From NCBI GenBank assembly GCA_000969725.1, contig JXSR01S074522.1: a stretch of 24,795 nt of DNA. One strand, 5' to 3'. A program made the translations under genes and the position numbers. The stretch is from Ophiothrix spiculata. Taxonomy: Eukaryota; Echinodermata; Ophiuroidea; Amphilepidida; Ophiotrichidae. The notes below the pieces were generated by a model that worked only from the letters and a program-made list of their open reading frames with translations, ran no database searches and had not been told where the DNA came from. The stretch's first letter is position 1; each line of letters starts with the position of its first letter. This document shows, one piece after another, positions 10,488-21,718 of this stretch.

Positions 10488-10739
10488 GATTCCTTTTATC
10501 CGTTTGCGGTGAGGTTGCGGTACGTTTTTAGTAGTGGTATAATTTGAAACACACGATTGAGTGGAGCTGAATGGTATCGTCCGTTTTCAATGCGGTTCCA
10601 TGTCATCATCTTCTCTAATTGAAAAGTTTCCGATCGACCAAACAGCATTTAAAACGGATGAATCGTTCGAGGGACCGATTCAGGCAAACGTATGCGTTCT
10701 CGGATAGCCGTACCGCAAACGGACCGGATAAAAGGAATC
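10488..10739. mobile_element. MITE-like element with 15-bp perfect terminal inverted repeats
   Basis: GATTCCTTTTATCCG at 10488 is exactly inverted at 10725-10739 (CGGATAAAAGGAATC). The similarity extends inward to TTTGCGGT...ACCGCAAA with small gaps. It is 252 bp and non-coding. Confidence 0.8.
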
Positions 10740-10854
10740 ACTCTCGCTGAAAACCATTATATCAATTTAAAACGCACCACATGCGGAACCACATTGAAAT
10801 CGGACGGTCAAAAATTGATTCTCAACTTCAACCTGATACCATTTAATTATGTGC

Positions 10855-11585
10855 TTTAAGGCTACAGTCCCTAAAAACGTCTCGCTCGGCTGAATGTCAT
10901 ATTTACTGCAAGTTTTTACCTACTTACACCTATCAGAATATCACAATTTTGGCGTACATATTGAATAGAGTCTCTAGTTGATACAAAAAACTTTACTAGT
11001 GATTTCACGTCCATTATCAAGGTCAAAATGACGCCTAAAGACAACTTCGAAAAAATAACCTTTTTCGCCGAAACCTCACAGTTTATGTTCGAACAATTCG
11101 ACTAGTTTCAAATTTTGACGGATTGTAGGCTTGGTACTTCTTATTGAATTACAAACAATATTTTATAAATATGCTGAGATGATTTTGAATGATAATGTAA
11201 CAAACCCGGGTTGTTTTGCCAGAAAATCCGGACGTGAATTACGACTCTGGGTTCGCCCTGTTTGAGCTGTGAATTGCCTGTTTTAAGTATCTACATTATC
11301 TATATTTTGTCTGATACACGCATTCGCATAATTTACTTACAAATTGAGCATTCCAATGAGGCAAAAATTGCATTATTTATGTAAACAAAAGAAAAATACG
11401 GCATTCTAATGTTTATGTTTTAGATTTTAGTTCACGATCTCAACGCTCCCTTGATAGCTCGCTTCGTAATGCATGACAAACCCCTGTCATAATCCATAAT
11501 TCGAGTCCCCGCAAAGGCAGTGGAAACTATTTATCTTTTTATGATTAAAAAATAGTCAGGATTCACATTTTCCTGAGCAGATGGA
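10855..11585 (+). repeat. 0.75-kb dispersed repeat, copy 2
   Basis: This is a direct-orientation copy of 5854-6599, diverged by scattered substitutions and small indels. The tRNA-like block has lost about 20 bases covering the A box, so this copy has probably lost its Pol III promoter. Confidence 0.85.
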
Positions 11586-11613
11586 TTCCTTTTACCCTTA
11601 ACCCTCGTCTAAC

Positions 11614-12122
11614 CAAGCCTTTTTTGTAACACGTCTAACCAGGGGGGGGGGTAACAACTCCCCCCCCCCTGAATTTTTAGAACGGAACCCCATATGAACC
11701 TTGTTTTGCTATCAATAGATAGGTATGGTCCTTCCCTTTCCAACAATACCAAGATCACAAAGGCGTTACGTACTTATGACGTCATAAAGGTCTTTCGGGT
11801 CGAAAAATCAGAATGACTTAATTTCAACGGTTTTTTCCCATAATATAACAATGGGTAATGATAAAGCTAACATGCCCTGCATAGCACGAGTATTTGTTTC
11901 AAAATGACGATTTAAAATTGTCAAAAATGTCGCCAGGTTGCAACATACCCCCCACCCCAGACACCAACTTTGACGGCCTATCCTATAACCCCACCTTAAG
12001 TGGTACCCCCTAATTTTTTAATCAAAATGACCGCAAAGGATGTAAAAGAGATTATCTAAAAGCTTTGGGTCGGTTGCTTTTGCGTTTTAATGCTGCAGGG
12101 AGAAAACCTTGCGAGTTGCATC

Positions 12123-12167
<45 letters not shown>

Positions 12168-12190
12168 ACCCACCCCCAAACCCACACTTG
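11614..12190. repeat. C/G-run-rich dispersed repeat, inverted relative to 22375-22830
   Basis: Blocks such as ACCGCAAAGGATGTAAAAGA (about 12029), CGGTTGCTTTTGCGTTTT (about 12071) and CTTTGACGGCCTA (about 11968) occur as inverse copies at 22485-22507, 22441-22458 and 22558-22570. It includes G9/C10 runs at 11642-11668 and ends in the C29 tract. There is no coding capacity. Confidence 0.75.
12125..12170. repeat. C29 homopolymer followed by (AC)n
   Basis: An uninterrupted run of 29 C at 12125-12153 passes directly into alternating AC to about 12170. Long C runs can form i-motif (and G-quadruplex on the other strand), and run length may be imprecise for sequencing reasons. Confidence 0.9.
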
Positions 12191-12519
12191 GTTAGATTAC
12201 ACAACTACCAATTCCCTTAAAGTGCAAAACGAATCTCAGCTTTACAGGTATTTTTAAATTGGTGTTTTTATAATTAGAGCATTCACGTGGAAATAACTCC
12301 TTTGACGTGGAGATTGTTGTTAACGTAAATATGGTCTTCTTGTGCTCAACCCTTGGTATTAAGAACAAAATATAAATCAAAATCGTACCTTTTGTTTCAC
12401 AAAGTCAACTCTTATGAATAAAAATCTGTATCTTTCAACATAATGTAAAATACTTCATTGTGGAATCAGACTACAGACGTAGGAAAGAAAGTAAAAATGG
12501 TACGGTATGTGGCCCTTAA

Positions 12520-12647
12520 TTATCCCAAATAATTCAAATACAGAGAACTATCTAAGCCCCAGAGAACAAATTTGTATAGTAGCCTGCAGTAATATGTTGT
12601 GGGTTTAAAAAAACCGCATTCGATTATTTTCTTTTTCTTTTTCCAGG
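12520..12647 (-). CDS. Candidate last exon: lysine-rich tail and stop
   Basis: The acceptor CATCACGTTTCAG gives CC, which completes the preceding G to Ala. The frame reads AWKKKKKIIECGFFKPTTYY and so on to a TAA at 12520-12522. The basic cluster followed by an aromatic-rich end is unusual. No convincing AATAAA was found close downstream on this strand, so this exon is less certain than the others. Confidence 0.45.
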
Positions 12648-14842
12648 CTGAAACGTGATGGGGCCACATCCATAATGAAACACGCCGCAAATCAGACAAG
12701 ATTTGGACCAACATATATAATTTCTTAAAGAGCAATGCAAAAATCATAACGTTTTACATACCGTTCGAACTAAGGTCCCATTTTTCTTTTAGATGGTCTC
12801 TCGCTGAAATAAATCTTTGCTCTGTCAAACAATTAATGATTGTTCCTCTTGTTGCTTCTTTTCCTTTCATAGATAACCAACTTTGCAAAACTTTTACAGC
12901 TTGTAATGTAACATTATCTGTATTTGCATTAATTTTTGCTCTTTCAATTTCCGCCTCCTTCATATCTAGGGCATAGTATAAGAGTGTTAATTGATCAGGC
13001 GTAAGAGTTGTGTCTGTATTTGTTATGTCCAGTATGTCTTTGTTGGATATTTTCTCCATTTCTGCTAGAAATAAATGTACAAAAATAAATGTATTAACAA
13101 GGAGGAAAAATCACGTTATTAAATTTATACCAGTATGTTAACAATAGTGCGCTCAAAACATATAATATGGTGGTTGATGCAAAAGGAGAGACACGAATAA
13201 GCTAACTAGGCAATTCTTCTGGAAATGCTCGCATGCACTGTCGTTTAAGCCCAATGAAAATAGGGACATTTTATTTGTTAGTGTCAAAATAGATGGCGCT
13301 CTTCATAAAATCTCATTATAAGATGGTGGGATATACTATTATGTACTACCTGAATTAGATATGCAAATGAAGCACCGGGTGTCAAGATAAAGATTTTGCA
13401 TATCACTTTAGACCAAAATCTGCACAAATCAAATAACAAAATCGATAATCAATAATTTGAAATATATATAGTGCCCTCAATTTTGCACAAATCTGAATTT
13501 ACAAAAAAATCTAATAATCAGGCTTAAAATTTAATAACTTTATTTCAACCGTAATGAAATAAAGTTTCAGAACTTGCCCAAAACTTTCTTTTGCAACACA
13601 TTTTGGTTATTTGTACTGCTTTTCCAACTTTCTTTTAAATAAAATATGACATTTCGTTTAAAAAATTAACCCACTTCAAATAACAGAGGATTGCTGGAAC
13701 AGCACATCTTCATTTACACTAAAGAACCCATAATTGTATATTGTTTTGGTATTCCTGGAAACTCCTGAAGGTAAAGTTGATATGACGGACAGTTCATGAA
13801 GAGTACTTAAGGATTGAAGAGTTATGAACAATTTTTAACCATTTTAAATAACGCAGACCTACCTGCCAATCTAGGTCTTGGTTATGAACAAGTAAAAACT
13901 GATATTATAAGTCATACCTGGATTGTTCACCGCTGAACATACTTTCTTTCTTTTAGCACCAATTCCCTTTAAAAGAAAACAAAACAGTTGAAAAACAATA
14001 GAAAGCTTTTTGCAAAAAATAATATGTGACCGTCCATCCCAAACCAGCCGTAAATGCCACCTCTTGTAATTTTTTTATTTTTAATCTCTACTTTTACTGA
14101 ATTAAATTACCTACCGTCAAAGCGGCTAGCCTAGATTCCGCTTAGAATGAAAAACTAATTAAAATGCTCTTAATAAAGCTTAAAAGTATAGTAAATCTAA
14201 AAAATACAAAAAATTCACAGAAATGGCTCAAATTGAAAGAGAATTAATTTACAATATATCATTCTGTGATGGTGGTGTGACTATCCTGTTTTCTAAATCC
14301 CAAGTTTGTACCTCAGGTGGATTTACCAGATAAAAGATCAAGCAAAGCTCCTGGAGATAATTTAATACAAATTAAAAGAGAAAAAATTATTTTCATCAAA
14401 AAAAAAAACCATCACAGGTGTAGAAACAAGATCTCTTTAAAATTTAAAACTAAAAACACTGTTTTCACAACATTTATTTGCGCCGGCGTAAAAAATTAAC
14501 ATTGGTAAAGAATTGCAATTTTCTCCAAATTTTATTCCTCGAAATCATTGAAAACTACTAGTAGGTTATATTACTATAAATATGTTCTATTGGTCCATGT
14601 AAAAATATATGTAGTTGAAAAATTAGTGAGAAGAATCTAGGCCAGTCCCTAGATTTTCGAAGAATTGAGTCAATACTTACGTTACTTGAAGACGGTCGCT
14701 TTAAATTATTGTTTTCCTCTAAGCTTATGTCACCAGTTTCCTGGTATCTGTGCCCTTCAGGTTGCTCAGGTTCATTCGACTTCAAACAATCTGCAAGTTC
14801 CTAAAAAAATTAGGGGAAAAATGAAAATGTCGATACAATTAC

Positions 14843-14875
<33 letters not shown>

Positions 14876-17800
14876 CCATCATCATCTACATTACCAATGT
14901 CTGTCGTCGTCGTTTTCGGCATCATTGTTGTCTATATCATGGTCATCCACCATCATCTTCATCGTGATCTTCAACCTCAATGCGTTTGTGCTTGTTGTCG
15001 TTAGACCTTAATTATTATCATCGTCATCATCGTTCATCATCACACCATCACCACCACCATAACCATTGAACTTTAAGACTTACCTTCACCACCTTGCTAG
15101 TTGATTCCTTGATAGTTACCACCGACGCATTGTCTAGTAACTTAAAGACGTCTTCACTCAAAATGTCGTCAATGGCTTTCACTAAATTGTCTGCCATAAC
15201 GTTTTCACCATAGTGACATAATAATTTCAGAAGTCCTTCAAACCAGCCATGTTTCCTGCTTCTAATCAAAATAAGTAGCAAGAAATCTACAGCTTTGATC
15301 CGTTCTTTTTGACTGATCAAATTTTCTATTCTTTCCATGTCTACATCAGATACAAAAGATCCAATGTTCTGCTTAAAGTGGTGCTGTTCTGACGATGGTA
15401 ATTGCTTTACAATCCCTTTTAGCACATCACGTATAGATTTGTGATTTTTTCTAACAACAGCACGTGCTACAAGAAGTTCGTCTGCAAAACCTAAATCATA
15501 AAAAGTACCAATAACAATTTTAGATAAAAATTTTAAGGTACATGTATATGGATTTCATAGAAGTGAGTGAAAATTTGCATATTAAAGTTTTAAACTGCTT
15601 CAATGTCTTTTACGCATTGTATGCGATAGTCCGTCAATTTTTTTGCACGTTCCCATTAGCGCATGTATAGGCGTCCTCTCCAAATTGTCCCTTTAAAATC
15701 CAAGGTCACTTTGTTTGAGCTCTCTTTAAACTCGTTTTTAATTGTTGAAGACAAAATAGGAACCCTCTTAGGGAGTCTCAAAGAAAATATTACATCATTT
15801 TCATATGTTTAAAGGGAGCTTAACAGGTCAAAAAAGGGACGATTTGGAGAGGATCTCTACCATACCGTACATTAATCTATTTTTGTTACATGCTTATCAT
15901 ACACATAAAAAAACACTTACCAACATCAACTTTCTCAAAAGGATGTGGTCCCTGCAATAAAAACATGATATTTGTTGTATTGATTCAGTCAGTGATTTTG
16001 TGACTTTTGGTAATTCAGTGTCTTTGTGAACGCTGTCATTGTGAAACTAAAGAGTTTGTCACAACCCGTTATACGTGCACGTACGTGCTGCCTGCGTGCA
16101 AAAACATAGGAAAAATCGTGCGTCCTGTACGTGTAGGTGCTGACATCGTACGCATTTTAGAGCACACAGACACATCGAAGCAGTTTAAGAGTATGAGGAT
16201 CTTTCTCTGCGTGCTGACTACATTCGGGCTACCGATCGCGATCAGACATCAATACGGTCCGTACGTGCTCAGTATCGACACAACGTACGCACAACGTGCG
16301 ATTTTTGCCATTTTCCCAAGGCCATATTGTTTGTTTTTTTGTGGACGACGCACCAAGCACGTACGGACACCGTGCGTGTATCGTATGTGTAAGTACATTT
16401 CCTTATAATAATGTGGTAGTCGCAAGGAGAAACGTTGCAACGCAAGATGCATGTAGTTACAACGTGCGCAACGTACGATGCATGCAGCCACTCATGGTCA
16501 GACGTGTTATGCACACAACTTACTTACACCGCACGAGCACTTTATTAGAAAACAAACGTAGAGAACATGTCTCTCTCACGTACGAACAAAAAACCGCACG
16601 ACGGGTTGTGACCGCCGCTTTAGAGATAACTCTTGTTCTGAAATCGTATATAAAAAGCATTATGGTTAGTGTGAGAACAACAAGATTAATCATCGTCCAG
16701 ATTGCATTGGGAATATACAATGTAAGAAATGTCGTTATTTTACGTTGTCCTTAATCTGAGTTTAACCCTTAAAATAAACATAATGTTGAATTTAATACTT
16801 AAGTGACCAGGGGGGGGGTCCTAGGGGCCCTACCACAGGTTTTCGCGCGTTGCGCGAAAACGCGAAAACATTTTACATCGCCGCTCCATGTTATTGTCAA
16901 ACTTAACGCAACGGGTCCCTTAGTGGCAAAACAATTCAAATCGATCCAGTCGTTTTCGTGCTAATTAGCATAAAGTGATTTTTCGAGGGCGCTGTTCAAA
17001 TGTGTTTTGCCCATAAAATCGAAACCGAATAACTTTTTTCTAATTTTATTTTTGCAATGTAATTTTAATTGCAATGTGCAAATTTGAGCAAAATTTTATG
17101 CGAAAATTCCTTCGGGAACACGCTTTTTGAAATTTTGCTGGGAACATTTTTGACGCGACACAAAAAATGGTTTTTGGGCCGCCATTTTGAAACGGTTCAT
17201 CCGATTTTGAAAAATGTTCTATATTTTGGTCCTTATAACATGCTTTATCATTGACCACACTTGCAACGTAAAATTCATACCGGAAGGATGTTTTTTTAAG
17301 GGGGGGGGGGTCTCTAGGAAGAACCCCCCCCCCCCCTGGGCACCAACGGGTGGGAAATACCTTGGTCACTTAAGTGTTAAACAGTTTTCTTGTATTTATA
17401 TAATATAAGGTTTTTCCCAAAAGATTCTAATTTTTACTTGAAAAAGTATAATTATATAGGGTGGGTAAAATTTATACAGGGTGCAAAATAAAATACCTGT
17501 GCATTTTTATCTACCAACTTGGCACGATGAGATCTTGTAGGAGAGTGGTATATAGATAAAATAAATGTAAATTGAATGATGTCATGATTGCCTTCGATAA
17601 AATTATAAATGTAAATGTGACGGACATATCATAAAGATGGCAGGGGATGGTCAAAAATGGAAAACCTGTCAAAAGATATGCCATATTAAAGTTGTCAGGT
17701 ATAGATGCTTGTAATGCAACTACAAAAATCATTTAAACAACGATAAATTAGGATAAGATATCGAAAATACGATACAATCTCTATTACCACACGTATTTCA

Positions 17801-20800
17801 TTGAATTATATAAAAAGAACCATGTCCCCGACATGTTTATTATTTACAAGACCTCTGTTTACAAATCCAAAAGTTCCTTACAATTTGCAACAAATTCAAT
17901 TGGCCCCTCCCCTACCACCTCCCATGTCAGACCTAATTGCTATAACTATAACTACATTATTTAAAAACATTTTTCGTCTCATGTGTGGATAGAGTAGAAA
18001 TATACATGATACCAAATTTCCTCAATACGTAAAACAATTTTTGAAAAAATCACGTATTTTAATTATTATAAAGTAATTTGAAACAGATCCCTGATATTTG
18101 TTGGAACTATTTTTGACACAAGGCCTCTTCATTATACGTGTTACACCGGTCCCAAGTTCATGAAAATACCTCTCAAGAGATATATCAAAAAGTGGCATAA
18201 TTTGGCACAAAATTCTTCTCTACTCAAAAAAAGGAATGTAAAATTTGTAAGAGTCACTTACACGATGGCAATCAATAAGATTTGTATAATGCCGTACCTT
18301 GTGACCGTGGAGCTCTAACAGATTTTCAAGGTGTTTGGATGCTTTATCGTTTCCAACTAAACCTGGGTGTTTTAGTAGGGTCAACAGCACACCGATCGTC
18401 ATACGGTTCCCTGTTTTAGATCTCAGATTGTTCAGGAGAGATTCAGTCATCGACTCACAAGCCTCTAATCTGTTCACCAAACGCATGTCAAGAAGATCAG
18501 CAAGAGAGCGATAATCCTGCGCAAGGTCTTGTTCAGTATCCACTTCGCTAAAGATATCACGTTTTACGTCCTTGAGAAGCCATTTGATGTCACATTTTGT
18601 TCCGTGTTTAATGATGTATCTTGGATCGTAGCCCGCAAGCAAGATATCTTCCACCCTTTCCTTTGTCTGCCTTTTTTGAAGGTACACAATACCATCTCTT
18701 ACTTCTGCATCATCTATATCATGCTCTGAGTAAAATGATACATCGTCTAACGTAGATGCGTTTATCAATTCTCGAGGACTCAGGTAACCTAATTATATGG
18801 AAAAAGCGAAATCAGATTTTAAATTTCAAGAAGACGCTTTTGAACATTGAACATTATTACTTTATGAAAATAAATTCGCTTGATAGCCATTTTATTAATC
18901 TAAAATCCAGATTCAACATTAAAATTGTACAAAAGTGCACATAAAACTACTCATACTATGACCTTAAACATATGAGTTTCAGATAATTCAATGGAATCTT
19001 TTCCTGGAAGATGAAAGTTAGGTTGCAAATTCAGTAACTCTTTCAAGTTCATTGATCAAACTTAAAATTAAAGTCTCTTTAAAAATTACATTTATGTACT
19101 AAATACCTTTTTTCACTGCTGTTCCCGGTGATAATTCACGGAGCGCAGTTTCAATCAGGGCTAACACATTGTCAAGATCTTGATGACACTCATGGTCTCC
19201 GTGATTGGCCGTAACAGCGACTTTGATGACTTCGTGATTGAGAGTCAATTGTACAATTCCCTCCGAGTGCCCAACAAATCTCAGAGCTCTGCGTGTGATA
19301 TTTGGAAGTCCTTTCTCTTTGGATCCAAGCTTTTTCATAATCCTGGCCTGTATGGCGGGGAACAGACCAGGAATAAAGATAGTTTTCTCGTCTGCTAGAT
19401 AAATGCAGGTTCCTCGACTAAACTTCATTCCTGTAGTTAATTCAACTTTTGCCGTATCGTCTTCCAATTTGGCAAAGATAATATACTTATCTTCGTCAAA
19501 TTTAACCATTAGATCAAGACATGACAAAAGTAATTCTAACGTGGGAAAGTCCGCAACGCCACTGTAATGTGCAACTAGTTCGTCCTTTGAGAAAAATGGT
19601 TTATCTGGTAATCTTGCCAGCTGATCCTGAAACTCTTTCCCGGCGAAAGTGGGACCTATTATTTGAGAGCATATCCACTGTGTATCTAAAACAACGTAGT
19701 GACCTTTGTCGTTTTCTCCAAATTGAGCTATAAAAATCTGGAAAACGTGGGTTTTAAGTTAATCTCAGTTGTAGATTATGTTACTTTATGACGCATAACA
19801 ATTTGTTCATTTGATTGGTGGATTTTGAGTCATATGTCATTGTTCATGTATTTCCACTACTTTCAAAATCCATAAATTTTAGTTCTGGCGGACAACTCGA
19901 TCTCTTGGTCAACACGATGGGATAGTTATAATTATCATTACCATTATGTGTGCGATCATGAGATATTTATACATTATGACGTCGCTTTAAACGATCCAAA
20001 ATACAATACTGAGCGGCCCTAATGGATACGGTTTTATGCCGAAATAAATGTTACAGTATTAATTTTGATGTCGATATTATTTAGTAAGTATTTATTTAGT
20101 CAGAATCAAAATGCCACTGGTAGAGAAAAATGAATGCAAGTGACAATGCTAATGAAATACACAAATTTCATGCATAAATAATGATATAACGATAGTGCCG
20201 AGATATAGATAATCATTCATCGTAATATACATCATAAACAAGTCCTCAAAAGTGTGAATATCGTGAATATCAAGCCAAAATTACTGAGTTAATTACCGAC
20301 GGTGACGTGACATGCTCTGTAAACTAAAACTCGTCCGTTATTTGCTCGACTATCTTTAAACTAGTCGGTCTACCCTATCAAGCATGCTTGACTAGTTTAT
20401 TCTAGTCGAGCAGATAGCCAAACTAGTCGAACAAGCTAAACTGGTTTCAAAAATCGGAAAAAAAAAAGTCAAGCATGATCGACGAGCTTAAAATTGGTGC
20501 TAAACTAGTTTCGCAACCATTCTTGAGAAAAGTAGTCGGGCTGGATTGGAGGATTAACTAGTTAAAACTTGTCAAGCTAAATGGCAACAACGCGTCATGT
20601 CAAAGGTCGTTCCTTTCACCTTGGAAAAGCTTAATTTTTGAATTCTTACAATGGACACATGTATAGAACTCGCCAAGTTAGCTGTTACGTACTGCACTGA
20701 GTGCTGAGTGAGGTCACTCTTCTTTGCTGATCTTTTTTTTTAAATGTTATACTTAATTCTGTACTTCATATAGTTTACATTATGGATTTGAGGATATAGC

Positions 20801-21652
20801 ATCTACCCATACTTCACATATGTGTCACCGGCCGTCAATGGTAAGCTTAATGCTGGTTGTTTATTATAACTACAGTTGGGTCGACGAGCAAGACCGACTG
20901 GGCAAAAGCTAGTCGAGTGACTAGCCTAAAACTAGTCAATCTAGCTTGACTAGGTAAAAGCTCGTCCAGGTGGGCACCAGCCGGACTAGCTTTTACCTAG
21001 TTAAAAACTAGTCGAGCGACTACTTTAAACTAGTCGAGCTGGGTCGACGAGCAAGACCGACTGGGCAAAAGCTAGTCGAGCGACTAGCCTAAAACTAGTC
21101 AATCTAGCTTGACTAGGTAAAAGCTCGTCCAGGTGGGCACCAGTTGGACTAGCTTTTACCTATAGTTGGGCCGTCAAGTTTAGGTTTTCAGTGTGTACTT
21201 ATTGAATTCGATGGTCACGCACTCACTAGTTGTTAGTAGGATCAATAACGTTGGTAAATCGTAGTTCTTTTTTAACTACGAGATGTTCGAATGTCATGTT
21301 CACTGCTGATTTTATTTGTGTGTGTGTTTGTTTGTTTGGTTGGTTGGTTCTTTTTTTTTTTTTCTTTTTTAATCAGATATGTCTCACCTCACCCATATCC
21401 TGGAGGTAACTGCATGCAAGTCGAATCAAATTTTGCTGTACATAGACAATGCTTCTGACATGATTTTCCAATGTCTGGTAAAGAATGACGGGGCACATAG
21501 CAGAAGTGGGAATCGTTAGTTTTGCTTTATCAATCCCATCGTCCTTTTCGTCGTCGTCATTATTGTTGTCATCATCATCGTTGTCACCATCTTTGTAATC
21601 GTCGATATCACTATCACTATGACTATCACTATCATAATCGTCATCATCATTG

Positions 21653-21718
<66 letters not shown>

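Noticed and set aside
16007-16754. Overlapping ORFs of 66-152 codons on both strands
   Set aside because: They are explained by base composition with few stop codons; no domain-like pattern, no splice context.
17046-17408. ORFs of 61-107 codons across the TIR element
   Set aside because: They cross the G/C homopolymers and the element boundaries; no transposase-like motif was seen.
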